A stretch of 64,000 nt of DNA from Brasilonema angustatum HA4187-MV1 (GTDB lineage Bacteria; Cyanobacteriota; Cyanobacteriia; Cyanobacteriales; Nostocaceae). The notes beneath the pieces are model-generated. The model ran no database searches. It was not told the DNA's origin and was given only the letters and a program-made list of their open reading frames with translations. A program made the translations under genes and the position numbers. The stretch lies in contig JAHHGV010000016.1 in NCBI GenBank assembly GCA_019359695.1, positions 62,001-126,000 of the forward strand, in the 5' to 3' direction. This document shows, piece after piece, positions 27,218 to 36,182 of the stretch. The stretch's first letter is position 1. Each line of letters begins with the position of its first letter.

Positions 27218-29563
27218 ATGAATAATGGTATAAATAGTCGTTTGCCTGAGTTAGAAAAACTTACAAACACAACTCAAGCACGCATAGAAACCGAAAAGAG
27301 TTCTGCTCCTGCCTTGATGCATCTGCTATCAAGGCTCTTTTTCCTAACAAAAACTATTGTCAGCTTTGTCGCAGGGATGCTAAGTGGACTGATCCAACTG
27401 GGATCCAAATCTTTTAGGAGTATAAAAATAAAAAGGGGCACGACAATTGGTGCACTGGTGATGGCTGCAATCCTAGCCGGACATACTGTATCGGCACAGG
27501 TAACTGCACCGCCTCCGTTGAGTCAGGTAAAGGTTCCGCAACCAGATAATTTGGGGGATTTTATCAAGGATAAGGTAGCGGCGATCGCCCTAGGAAAATC
27601 TCTTTTTTGGGATATGCAGCTTGGCAGCGATGGCATCCAGTCCTGTGCCAGTTGTCACTTTAAGGCCGGAGCTGACAGCAGATCCAAAAACCAGATCAAC
27701 CCAGGTCGGATTAACCCAGATCAAATAGATATAACTTTCAATACGGGAGGCAGTCCAAACTACCAGTTAACGTCAGGAGATTACCCATTCCATAAGCTGT
27801 CGGATCCAAATAACATCTCATCGACCGTTGTGTCCGACAGTAATGACGTCACTGGCTCTCAAGGGGTTTTTCGGTCAGAATTCGTTGACATTGTTCCAGG
27901 CAGTGACAAGGACAAAGTAACTCCTAAAAAGGATGATGTCTTCAATGTCAATGGCACGAACGTACGTCGGGTAACGCCGCGCAATACACCGTCGGTGATT
28001 AACGCTGTGTTCAACTTTCGTAACTTCTGGGATGGACTGGCTCAGAACACCTTCAACGGGGTGAATCCCTTGGGTTTGAGAGACCCTAATGCTTTTGTTT
28101 TGAAAGCAACCAGTCCGAGGCAGCTCGAAGATGTACGAGTCAGTCTCAATAATTCGTCTCTAGCTTCACAGGCGGTGGGACCGCCGCTTAATGCCTTCGA
28201 GACGGCATTTGAAAACACCACTATCATCGCGCCGTTTCGGGTTGCGCAGTCCGAAACAAACGAGGACACAGTTACGGTGACTGACGCACAAGGTCGGACT
28301 GTTGAGAATAAACCTGATTCGCAGGCGTCCCAAAACAGCCAAAGCACTACCAACACACCTGATTCCTCAAGGCAACAACCTTCGACATCAAGTCCGACGC
28401 CTTTAAAAAGGTTTGGTAGAAAACTCGGTAAGAAGCTACTTGCCCTAGACCCGCTTGCGAAGCAGATTGTGGCTTATGATGACAGCGTTTTAGGTTCTTT
28501 AAGCAGATCGTCGCGTTATTCGTCCAAACCAGGTCTGAGAAAGTCCTACGAGGCGTTGATCCGGGACGCCTTCAAACCGGAGTGGTGGCAATCAAATGTG
28601 GTCATCCGAGTTGATCCAAAAACTGGTGAGCGAACTTTCCTCCGTAAGCCGAAGAACCGCTTAAGCACAATCGAATACACACAGATGGAATATAACTTCT
28701 CGCTGTTCTTTGGGCTAGCAGTTCAGGCGTACGAATCAACTTTAGTGTCTGCTGATACACCGTTTGACCAGTTCTTAGCTGGGAATACTAGCGCCCTGAC
28801 TTCCCAGCAACAGCAGGGGTGGACTATTTTCCAGAGCAATGGCTGTATTGGCTGCCACGCAGGATCGGAATTGACCGCCGCTTCAGTGAGTACCGTCGCT
28901 CAAAGGAAACGAATCGGACGTGCGCCGATACCTGGGAACCCTGCTGAAGACACTGGCTTCTTCAGGATTGGTGTCAGACCCAACAACGAAGACCCCGGTT
29001 TGGGTGCTCTTGATAGGAGTGATAAAGACGACTCAGGAAATCCCCTGGGCAATCCGCTCTCCGAGGCACGGCTAGCTCAGCAGGGTAAATTTAAGCAGCT
29101 CCTCGGCGAAGATCCCCCTACCCTCAATCCACCGCTAAGTTCTAGTGAAACGGTGATTGCAGACGGAGCGTTTAAAGCACCTGGACTCCGCAATGTGGAA
29201 CTCACTGCCCCCTACTTCCACAATGGAGGTCAAGCGACCTTGGAGCAAGTAGTTGATTTTTACAGCCGGGGCGGCGACTTTGGCGGTTTGCCCGTGCTGA
29301 ACCTGAAACCAGAGGATAAACAGGCGCTAGTTGGCTTTTTGAAAGGGCTGACTGATGAGCGAGTCCGCAATCAAAAAGCGCCCTTCGACCACCCGCAACT
29401 GTTTGTTCCTAACGGACATCCAGGAAATCAATACTCCGTCACCATCGACCCCAACGTAAAAACCAATGACGGTACCACGCAAGCTACGGATTCTCTGTTG
29501 GAAATCCCCGCTGTCGGTCGTAACGGTGGCAATCCTCTGCCAAACTTCTTGGCAACCTCTTGA
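27218..29563 (+). CDS. Di-heme cytochrome c peroxidase-like protein with long N-terminus and central insertion
   Basis: 781 residues, much longer than typical bacterial CcpA/MauG enzymes (about 350). The first ~70 residues are an unusual extension, followed by an export signal (TIGALVMAAILAGHTVSAQ, ~76-94). Two c-type heme sites are present: CASCH at 143-147 and CIGCH at 543-547. Between them lies a hydrophilic Ser/Gln/Thr-rich stretch near residues 350-400. The C-terminal domain has FKAPGLRNVELTAPYFHNGG and LVGFLKGLTDERV, standard for the family. It should reduce peroxide or oxidise a substrate in the periplasm or thylakoid lumen. The gene is divergent from sodC. Confidence 0.85.
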   Translation: MNNGINSRLPELEKLTNTTQARIETEKSSAPALMHLLSRLFFLTKTIVSFVAGMLSGLIQLGSKSFRSIKIKRGTTIGALVMAAILAGHTVSAQVTAPPPLSQVKVPQPDNLGDFIKDKVAAIALGKSLFWDMQLGSDGIQSCASCHFKAGADSRSKNQINPGRINPDQIDITFNTGGSPNYQLTSGDYPFHKLSDPNNISSTVVSDSNDVTGSQGVFRSEFVDIVPGSDKDKVTPKKDDVFNVNGTNVRRVTPRNTPSVINAVFNFRNFWDGLAQNTFNGVNPLGLRDPNAFVLKATSPRQLEDVRVSLNNSSLASQAVGPPLNAFETAFENTTIIAPFRVAQSETNEDTVTVTDAQGRTVENKPDSQASQNSQSTTNTPDSSRQQPSTSSPTPLKRFGRKLGKKLLALDPLAKQIVAYDDSVLGSLSRSSRYSSKPGLRKSYEALIRDAFKPEWWQSNVVIRVDPKTGERTFLRKPKNRLSTIEYTQMEYNFSLFFGLAVQAYESTLVSADTPFDQFLAGNTSALTSQQQQGWTIFQSNGCIGCHAGSELTAASVSTVAQRKRIGRAPIPGNPAEDTGFFRIGVRPNNEDPGLGALDRSDKDDSGNPLGNPLSEARLAQQGKFKQLLGEDPPTLNPPLSSSETVIADGAFKAPGLRNVELTAPYFHNGGQATLEQVVDFYSRGGDFGGLPVLNLKPEDKQALVGFLKGLTDERVRNQKAPFDHPQLFVPNGHPGNQYSVTIDPNVKTNDGTTQATDSLLEIPAVGRNGGNPLPNFLATS

Positions 29564-29586
29564 GGAACTGACGTAGTTCATAACTG

Positions 29587-29614
29587 AAAAAAGCCTGGTT
29601 TTCCAGGCTTTTTT
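29587..29614 (+). terminator. Intrinsic terminator of the di-heme cytochrome gene
   Basis: AAAAAAGCCTGG and CCAGGCTTTTTT pair perfectly around a T4 loop, 24 bp after the stop codon, and end in a T6 tract. Confidence 0.9.
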
Positions 29615-29721
29615 ATGGGGCAATCATTGTTTATAGCAGTTGCCAGGTAGATTAAGACATTAACGAATGAGAAAATACGGAAACCACGGGACAATCACAC
29701 GCTGCTCCCTGCTATATAATG

Positions 29722-30828
29722 TCAACGCTCTAGGACAACGTTTGAAGTTTGTTCATCACAAATGCTGTCAGTGGAGTTATGCTCCGTAGGCTGTACACTA
29801 AATCCCCCAATACGCCAGTTGTCTGCCATGCCTTTGATAAAACTGGCGATGGGTATCGCAACCAACAAACCTAGCACTCCTCCCAGTTTTGTTCCCAATA
29901 ACAAAGAAATGACCACCCACACAGGATTTAAGCCAGTCAAATTCCCCAAAAGACGCGGAGCAACAAAATTACTATTGACTTGGTCAATCATCACTGTAAT
30001 AGCTAAGACTTCAACCCCTAGCCAAAAGTTTTGCAATCCCAGCAACAAACTAACTATAGCGATACCTATGCCTGTACCAAAGGGAAATAAAGAAAAAAAT
30101 CCAATCACCAGACCAAACAATAAAGCCAAAGGTATTCGTAGCGCTATAAATACAAGTATCAGAATAACCGCTAGCAAAGCAGCGACTGTTGCTTGACCGA
30201 TAAAGTAATTTTGAAAGTCTTCACGCAACAATTGTCGTACTTGCGAACCAGTATGAGGCGGAAACCACTGAAAAATTCCATCCCAAAGACGTTCTCCATT
30301 TAAGACTAGGTAGATTGTCAACACAACCGTCAGTAGCACGTTAAGCAGACTACCAATGGTATCCACCGCAATACCAAGAATTTGACCTGTAAAGGACTGA
30401 AGTTGATTGGAGAATCTGTCTAACAGTTGAGTTAAAATGCCACTTAAATTAACCGGAAGCTGTTGGGTTGCAGCCCAGTTTTGGAAAGCTTGAAGTTGTT
30501 GCGCTCCAGAATCAATCCAACTTGGTAAAAAATTAGCTAGTTCGTTAAGCTGTTGCAGAATCAAGGGAAATAAGGTGAAAGTCAAAGCCACGACAAGTAC
30601 TACAGTTAACAACAACACGCCTCCCACGGCTAAGTTGCGTTTAACCCTTTGTTTTTGGAGAAACCGAATTGGATAGTCCAGAACAAAAGCTAGCAAACTG
30701 GCGGCGACAAAGATATTGACCAAAGGTTGAAAATACTGCACAACCTGAAGCAATACCCAACCGTTGAGTGCAATAAGGGGAAACGCTAAGCCCAAACTTA
30801 ACCATTGCGGTAGTTTGTAGTTACTCAT
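29722..30828 (-). CDS. AI-2E family transporter (PerM/DUF20)
   Basis: 368 residues with about eight membrane helices and a soluble middle domain: LNELANFLPSWIDSGAQQLQ to the helix QILGIAVDTIGSLLNVLLTV. The C-terminal half carries the family marks IDQVNSNFVAPRLLGNLTGL and LNPVWVVISLLLGTKLGGVLG. Members export small molecules or exchange ions; only one was linked to autoinducer 2, so the substrate is open. The start codon shares its A with the stop of the NUDIX gene upstream (TAATG), implying coupling. Confidence 0.92.
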   Translation of the reverse strand: MSNYKLPQWLSLGLAFPLIALNGWVLLQVVQYFQPLVNIFVAASLLAFVLDYPIRFLQKQRVKRNLAVGGVLLLTVVLVVALTFTLFPLILQQLNELANFLPSWIDSGAQQLQAFQNWAATQQLPVNLSGILTQLLDRFSNQLQSFTGQILGIAVDTIGSLLNVLLTVVLTIYLVLNGERLWDGIFQWFPPHTGSQVRQLLREDFQNYFIGQATVAALLAVILILVFIALRIPLALLFGLVIGFFSLFPFGTGIGIAIVSLLLGLQNFWLGVEVLAITVMIDQVNSNFVAPRLLGNLTGLNPVWVVISLLLGTKLGGVLGLLVAIPIASFIKGMADNWRIGGFSVQPTEHNSTDSICDEQTSNVVLER

Positions 30829-31292
30829 TAGTCATTAGTCAGAAAAACACTTGAGCTATGAGAGGATTTATTCTGTCTCTCCATAAAATCTAACAGAATT
30901 CTTTGATGCACAGGCCCAAAGGGTCGTACGTCTTTTGACACAGAAGAATAACTCGTACCTAGACAAATGTCTTCTGGTGTCATTAAACCCATATCCCAAC
31001 CTTCGTTGAGAACCAATTGGTTTAATTCTACTGTGAGTGGTGCACAGAACACATGACGAAAAACTCTTTCATCAGGATAACAGCCAAACTTGGAAAACGT
31101 TGATGGTAGAGTGTAGCCAATTTCTTCTAAAATTTCCCTTTGTACTGCAACCTCAGGGGTTTCACCCAGTTCAATGTGTCCACCAAATAGCGCCCAATGA
31201 CCGGGATAGAGAATATTGGGGTTATTATCCCGCAACTGCACGAGAAACTTGTCTTCTTGGTAAAGAATGGCGATCGCCACTTCGGTTGTCAT
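30828..31292 (-). CDS. NUDIX hydrolase
   Basis: 154 residues from the ATG at 31292, which has AAGGAG five bases upstream; a GTG two codons earlier overlaps that site. The Nudix box GHIELGETPEVAVQREILEE followed by IGY gives the REExEE metal-binding helix. It hydrolyses a nucleoside diphosphate linked to another group; the substrate is not predictable. Its stop overlaps the start of the AI-2E gene by one base. Confidence 0.92.
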   Translation of the reverse strand: MTTEVAIAILYQEDKFLVQLRDNNPNILYPGHWALFGGHIELGETPEVAVQREILEEIGYTLPSTFSKFGCYPDERVFRHVFCAPLTVELNQLVLNEGWDMGLMTPEDICLGTSYSSVSKDVRPFGPVHQRILLDFMERQNKSSHSSSVFLTND

Positions 31293-31309
31293 ATTCACTC
31301 CTTATAATA

Positions 31310-31332
31310 AAGCCCTCGCACAGCAAGGGCTT
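31310..31332 (-). terminator. Terminator after the lipoprotein gene
   Basis: AAGCCCT and AGGGCTT pair around a 9-base loop. On the minus strand the stem is followed by TATTAT, between the lipoprotein stop and the NUDIX ribosome site. Confidence 0.65.
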
Positions 31333-31351
31333 CATCTGTTATTTAGCTATA

Positions 31352-31741
31352 CTACTTAGGAGCGCTAAAGCCAGCCTTTCCAGCTGTGGCTACATCCGCA
31401 AAGCAGATATCTGGCTTGACCTTTGCGTAATCAGGTGACTTGGGAGCATGATATATATTGCCACGCTTTTTCGTCACTTTGCCTTTAACAGGAGCACTGC
31501 TGGGACAGGTAGTTTCTCCTTGTGGCTTAACGCCTAACTTTTGAGCTTCCGCTGAAAGTGTTCCCTCTGTTGAGGTACTAGCTCCACCAGACGGAGCTGT
31601 TGTAGATGTGGATCCGCCAGATTCGCTAGATGGAGAAGAAGTGTTACTTGACTCTTCAGCCTTATTCCCGCAACCTGAAAGGACTAAGATAGTCAACAAT
31701 GCGATGGACATTATCCATCGATGTTGCAACGGATGTTTCAT
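31352..31741 (-). CDS. Lipoprotein with a C-terminal sunset-like domain
   Basis: 129 residues. The signal ends in a lipobox (VLSGC, Cys24). A Ser/Thr/Gly-rich linker (residues ~28-60) leads to a small C-terminal domain: CPSSAPVKGKVTKKRGNIYH, then APKSPDYAKVKPDICFAD and the end AGKAGFSAPK. The order KG..GNIYH.P...Y....CF....A..AGF resembles the small sunset domain often appended to secreted nucleases and lipoproteins. Role unknown; its two cysteines may bind a metal or form a disulfide. Probably anchored at the cell surface. Confidence 0.7.
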   Translation of the reverse strand: MKHPLQHRWIMSIALLTILVLSGCGNKAEESSNTSSPSSESGGSTSTTAPSGGASTSTEGTLSAEAQKLGVKPQGETTCPSSAPVKGKVTKKRGNIYHAPKSPDYAKVKPDICFADVATAGKAGFSAPK

Positions 31742-31781
31742 AGCTTGTTCTTTTTGCCGAAATGTAGAAGTGAAACCCTAT

Positions 31782-32132
31782 TTAACCAACACTAACTTGA
31801 TCACTTTGTACGTCTGTTGCACCAGTTACACCCTGAGCAACTTGTACCAATTGGTCGAGAATATCTTGACTGGGAACTGACCCTTTGAGAACAACTGTAC
31901 CGCCTGTTTGTGCTACGTACAAGGAGTCAATATCATCAAAAGAGCCGTCTTCATCAAAAGCTAGAGCAACCCGCTTTGCCAGACCACTCTGGTCGTACTC
32001 TCCATTTAACCCCAATCGCTCTGGAGCAATGCTTTCTTCCCCGCCTGTTTCCTCTGGCGCTGCTGCTGGCTCAGGATTCACTTGAGCATCTTCAGGTTTT
32101 TCCAAGCCAAAAAGTCGTTGTAACCAACCCAT
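31782..32132 (-). CDS. BON domain protein
   Basis: 116 residues from the ATG at 32132, which has GGAG eight bases upstream; the frame extends 12 codons to 32168 without a site. After a short amphipathic N-terminus (MGWLQRLFGLEK) and a Pro/Glu-rich linker comes a BON fold: LAKRVALAFDEDGSFDDIDS, VAQTGGTVVLKGSVPSQDIL and AQGVTGATDVQSDQVSV. BON domains bind phospholipid or help assemble envelope proteins. No signal peptide is visible. Confidence 0.82.
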   Translation of the reverse strand: MGWLQRLFGLEKPEDAQVNPEPAAAPEETGGEESIAPERLGLNGEYDQSGLAKRVALAFDEDGSFDDIDSLYVAQTGGTVVLKGSVPSQDILDQLVQVAQGVTGATDVQSDQVSVG

Positions 32133-32472
32133 AAGTTTTTTCTCCAAATTTAAAACACTTTCATTCACTTGGTCTATTTGAAATCAGGGTTATTTTTTTC
32201 TCAACAACCCGCACAGTTTTGTATTCTCTACCATTTGTTAATCAATTGCCTAGTGATTTGGAACACAAAAAACAACCCTGCTTTTAAACCAGAGTTGTTG
32301 CTTTATGAAAAGGCAGCAAATCATTATAGTCAACAACTCGAAAAGTTGTTTCTTTCTTTATACTGAAATCTGTCTCAGTTGTCTCTAAAGCAACGTTAAT
32401 CAATGATGACTTAACAAGATATAGCAGATACGTACAAAAAATCCTAAAGAAAAAATAAACTTTTAAATGTGT
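32133..32472. other. Gene-free region between the BON gene and the DUF2252 remnant
   Basis: A/T-rich, and no supported frame on either strand. This stretch must contain the promoter of the BON gene. No strong repeat was recognised. Confidence 0.4.
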
Positions 32473-32857
32473 CAGAATTCTCGTTCAGATGCTTTTCTTT
32501 TCTTACGGGGTATGTGTCCTTTATTTTACGAAGATTAGTCCGGCGGTACAGTTTTAAACGCAGCGCCTGCTGTTTGGATCTGTGGAGACTTGCATTTGGA
32601 GAACTTTGGTAGCTACAAGGGGGAGAATCGACTGGTATTGCAGTTGCCAGGTAGATTAGGACATGAACTAATTAAGAGTTAAGCGTTAATAGTTAAGCGT
32701 TCCCTAAAATTCAGCGATCGCAGATGAACTCATAGATTTTGCCGCCTCTACTCAGTGGCGCAAACCTTTACTCGATTATGCTCGTGCTTATTCTGCTCAG
32801 ATACACAAAGATTGTAGTGCTATTTGTGCCGCTTTTGATACTGCCTCTAGCGCTTAA
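32473..32857 (+). pseudogene. DUF2252 gene remnant (both ends kept, middle lost)
   Basis: From 32473 the frame reads SDAFLFLRGMCPLFYED, a TAG at 32536-32538, then AAPAVWICGDLHLENFGSYK (the GDxHxxNFG phosphotransferase-like motif of DUF2252). It leaves homology at 32638, where the repeat GCAGTTGCCAGGTAGATTA begins. From 32714 the C-terminal end follows: ADELIDFAASTQWRKPLLDY, ARAYSAQIHKDCSAICAAF and a TAA at 32855-32857. The ~250 central residues are gone. The remnant overlaps the 3' end of the LCP gene by 11 bp. Confidence 0.75.
32640..32658. repeat. Short repeat shared with 29636-29654
   Basis: GCAGTTGCCAGGTAGATTA occurs here at the break in the DUF2252 remnant and at 29636-29654 after the cytochrome terminator. 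Similarity continues weakly (GACATGAAC against GACATTAAC). Confidence 0.6.
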
Positions 32858-34163
32858 GTTTGTTAGCTAAATCTGCCCCAATTACAACAGTCACATCAGA
32901 GAGAATATCTCCCACAGAAGCAACCATAACCTGACCTGTACCAAGAGTACTGCTAACTGCGTTTGCAGCTTCCGGATTACCATGTTGGGCAATAATTTGA
33001 GTTCGTCCACCCGAGTCTACCCCTGTATCAATCTCATGATGAGTGACGTAAACGTTTCTAAAACCATGTTTTTTGAGAATGGAGACTACGGTTTTTTCAA
33101 CTTCCGGTTGTTTTGTTGCATTTTCTACAGCAATTCTCAATGTCTGGGGCGCAACTGAGTTGACTTCACTGTCTAGAGCACTGGGAGTTTGGACATCAAA
33201 ATAACGTGATATAATACTAGCTGTGGCATCGGGGTCGGAAATCCAGTAACTACGTTTGTATTCTTTGTTGCTACTAAACCGCCCAGGAAGCATAATTAAG
33301 TGCATCTGGTGGCGATTGTTTGTTGCTACAGTTTGAGCGATCGCCAGTATCTCCTCCACCGACAAGTCAGTCTCCACATTCTCTTTGACTACCTGCATAA
33401 TTTGAGGCACTTTTGCAATAGTTCCAGGCTGAAGCGCTGTACGTAAAATTTCTCTAAGCACTTCTTGCTGACGCTGCACGCGACCAATGTCGCCTAAGGC
33501 ATCATGGCGGAAGCGGACGTACTCCTGTAAATGTTGCCCATTCAGTTTCTGCCTTCCGGGGGAAAAGTGGATGTTTAGATGTTGCGTGTGGTCTATGTAG
33601 TCCATTTTTTTGGGAACATTCATTTCGACTCCCCCCAGTGCATCGACCAAATGAATAAACCCTTCAGTATCAACTCGGATATAGCGGTCAACCGTAACAC
33701 CATTCAACAACTGACTGACAGTTTCTGCCGCCATTTTTGGTCCACCGCGCACGTTGGCATCATTGATTTTATCGATACCGATATCTGGTAAGTGCACGAG
33801 CGTATCCCGTGGAATTGATAGAATATTGATTTGATGGCTATCTGGCAGTAGTCGCACCAGCAGCAATGTATCACTGTTACCAGCTAGTGCTTCAGCAGGA
33901 GTAAACTTTCCTTGGTGCGGATGTCCTGAGTTATCGATACCGAGAATCAGAATGTTAACGGGATGTTCCAGGGTTGCAGGGATAAAACCTGTCAAGCTTG
34001 CAGGACTGTGAGGTAAGTGAGAGGCAGCATAATTTTTCAAGGGAGTTAAATTCAACAGAAGAGAAAAAAATGCTCCTGAAGCTATAGATATCAGTGTGAT
34101 CATTCCCAAATAAAATGGCAATCGCTCCATATTCCATTTCCGAGGGTTATCTTTTTGTGTCAC
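32847..34163 (-). CDS. LCP (LytR-CpsA-Psr) family protein with LytR_C domain
   Basis: 438 residues from a GTG at 34163 preceded by AGGTGAG. One N-terminal membrane anchor (PFYLGMITLISIASGAFFSL) leads to the LCP domain: ILGIDNSGH, DTLLLVRLLPDSHQINILSI, PRDTLVHLPDIGIDKINDAN, and RFRHDALGDIGRVQRQQEVL with the Arg residues that bind the polyprenyl pyrophosphate. A LytR_C domain follows (LRIAVENATKQPEVEKTVVS to VVIGADL). LCP enzymes transfer glycopolymers from lipid carriers to peptidoglycan. uppP, which recycles the carrier, is the next gene upstream, divergent. Confidence 0.93.
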   Translation of the reverse strand: MTQKDNPRKWNMERLPFYLGMITLISIASGAFFSLLLNLTPLKNYAASHLPHSPASLTGFIPATLEHPVNILILGIDNSGHPHQGKFTPAEALAGNSDTLLLVRLLPDSHQINILSIPRDTLVHLPDIGIDKINDANVRGGPKMAAETVSQLLNGVTVDRYIRVDTEGFIHLVDALGGVEMNVPKKMDYIDHTQHLNIHFSPGRQKLNGQHLQEYVRFRHDALGDIGRVQRQQEVLREILRTALQPGTIAKVPQIMQVVKENVETDLSVEEILAIAQTVATNNRHQMHLIMLPGRFSSNKEYKRSYWISDPDATASIISRYFDVQTPSALDSEVNSVAPQTLRIAVENATKQPEVEKTVVSILKKHGFRNVYVTHHEIDTGVDSGGRTQIIAQHGNPEAANAVSSTLGTGQVMVASVGDILSDVTVVIGADLANKLKR

Positions 34164-34225
34164 TTCTCACCTGCAAGCTATCTAGAAAATTTAATGTAAT
34201 ATTTTTAACAAATTAACATAAGCGT

Positions 34226-34560
34226 CAGTCGCCAGGAGGAACCAGCACGTGATCAGGCAAACCCTACAGTAGGCGTCTGGTGAGACCAGCGCTGCAGGAG
34301 GGGAGCCACTGCGTTGGACGGGTTTCACAGGCTTAGACGCCCGGAGGGCGGCTTCCCGAAGGGTAGCATGTGGCGTTTTCCCGACCTAGGCGACTGGCGT
34401 ATGCGCAAAGCGCACGCCCAGAGGTCTAAAGCGCAGCGAGACCGTTCGGCACGGGGCCGTGCCCGTTAGGCGCAGCCGTGGCGTTAGCCATAGGGCTCAG
34501 GTCTTTCCCGATAGCCGTAAGGCATGGCGTTAGCCATAGGGCGTTCAGAATGAACATAGT
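34226..34560. repeat. GC-rich cluster of palindromic repeats
   Basis: A patchwork of short inverted repeats, for example GCGTATGCGCAAAGCGCACGC, better seen as GCGTGCGC/GCGCACGC arms, then CACGGGGCCGTGCCCG and two copies of TGGCGTTAGCCATAGGGC at about 34480 and 34525. The segment AGACGCCCGGAGGGCGGCTT is found inverted at about 56225-56255. It is far richer in G+C than its surroundings and has no gene. It separates the LCP and uppP genes. Confidence 0.8.
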
Positions 34561-34898
34561 AGCGATTCTTAGTCTCGTCTTGGGTTTAAATCTCCAGTTT
34601 CAATGGGGGATGCCTACAATTGGTTGGAATCCAAATCCCGCTAGCGTAAATGATTCTGACGGATGATTTTGACTCCTGGATTCTTTCTTTTAACTTTTTA
34701 TCAATCAGATCACAACAGTATCAGCTTTATTTATGTCAACTTAGGTAAATTATGTCATTCTCATGCGATCAACCTCCTAAAAAGTGCTAGTTTGCCACAC
34801 GTCATACTGTCGCCATTCATTAGTCACAGCAACAACACAAGCACAGGTTAATTTGTCTGTAATTTATTTGCAAACAAATTCATTAAACCAGTTAAATT
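34561..34898. other. Upstream region of uppP without genes
   Basis: Two short plus-strand frames (34478-34666 and 34663-34851) lack ribosome sites and family resemblance. Contains the presumed uppP promoter. Confidence 0.4.
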
Positions 34899-35798
34899 AT
34901 GCTTTCTCTTATAGTGGCGACTACAGGCTGTGCCAACGGTAGCGAGGTTAATCTGGACTTTACTAGCTTAGGCTGGATTGATGTGATTATTTTGGGTATT
35001 GTCCAAGGAATTACAGAACTCTTACCGATAAGTAGTACTGCTCATATGCGGATAGTACCTACTTTATTAGGACTGCAAGATCCTGGCTCTGCTTTTTCAG
35101 CAGCAATGCAACTAGCCAGTTTAACAGCTGTTTTGAGTTATTTCTGGAAAGACTTAAAAAAATTGACGGGAGAAACGGTAAGAGCAATAACTGGGCAAGA
35201 CTATCAATCGAGTTCTTTTCGGCTCATGCTGGGTTTGTTGCTAGGAACTTTACCCATTAGTGTTGCAGGTTTACTACTTAAACCAATTCTCAACGCCTGT
35301 GACTCCCCAATGCGAGGTTTGGTTGTCATTGGTGCAGCATCTATTGTGATGTCTTTGCTGCTGGCGATCGCGGAAAAACGAGGAGAACGCGATCGCACTT
35401 TTGAAAAAATTACCCTCTGGGATGGAATTTGGGTAGGGGTTGCTCAAGCCTTTGCCCTGATACCAGGCGTTTCTCGTTCTGGTTCCACTCTCACAGCTGC
35501 ACTATTTTTAGGGATGGAACGGGAGACAGCCGCAAAATTTTCTTTTTTGTTGGGCTTACCAGCAGTGATTTTAGCTGGGGCTTTGGAATTGCATACTCTT
35601 TTCAAAGCAGGATTGAGTGGGGCTGGTTGGTTGACACTTCTTATCGGCTTAATCTCTGCCAGTATTTCTGCTTTTGTAGCAATTTGGGGACTTCTACGCT
35701 ACTTGGAAAAACACAGCACTTTGATTTTTATCTTTTATCGCTTTGGGATGGGGATATTTTTGATAGTGGCTGTCATTTCAGGTTGGTTGCCCAATTGA
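34899..35798 (+). CDS. uppP: Undecaprenyl-diphosphatase (UppP/BacA)
   Basis: 299 residues, a polytopic membrane enzyme that dephosphorylates undecaprenyl pyrophosphate so that the lipid carrier of wall and surface glycans can be reused. Both active-site regions are visible: GIVQGITELLPISSTAHMRI (Glu and Ser) and ALIPGVSRSGSTLTAALFLG (Arg of the GVSRSGxT motif). In the first motif the usual SSxGHL is SSTAHM, as in cyanobacterial homologues. Start ATG at 34899; a weak N-terminal leader precedes the first helix. Confidence 0.93.
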   Translation: MLSLIVATTGCANGSEVNLDFTSLGWIDVIILGIVQGITELLPISSTAHMRIVPTLLGLQDPGSAFSAAMQLASLTAVLSYFWKDLKKLTGETVRAITGQDYQSSSFRLMLGLLLGTLPISVAGLLLKPILNACDSPMRGLVVIGAASIVMSLLLAIAEKRGERDRTFEKITLWDGIWVGVAQAFALIPGVSRSGSTLTAALFLGMERETAAKFSFLLGLPAVILAGALELHTLFKAGLSGAGWLTLLIGLISASISAFVAIWGLLRYLEKHSTLIFIFYRFGMGIFLIVAVISGWLPN

Positions 35799-36182
35799 TG
35801 AGTCATTTCATATCCGGTAAATTAAGCATAACAGGACTTACCCAAGGGAAACGTAGTTGTGTCATTGCGACGAGGAGTGCGCAATCTCACAGTCAAGTTC
35901 ATTAGTAACTCGTGCGTAATTACATAATATAAGTCAGGAGTGCATTAAATGTAGGATTGTCCAAAGGGGCCAAGCCAAGAGTTGCTGACATCAAATGTTA
36001 AGTTGTAAAAAATGCTGATTATGTCAAAATTTTTGAATTGTGCCTCCCACTGCTTTGTACACAATGCCAGAAACTTTGAAAAATTTTTTGGCATCTCAGG
36101 ACTGATTGATTGTACAATAATCGATTCAAATGGAATAACCATCCGCACGGCATCATGAATAGAGAATGGAGACAGCGGTATT
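35799..36182. other. Gene-free region before the GFA-type gene
   Basis: No supported gene. The long minus-strand frame at 35945-36283 partly mirrors the GFA coding sequence and shows no family resemblance. No repeat recognised. Confidence 0.45.
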
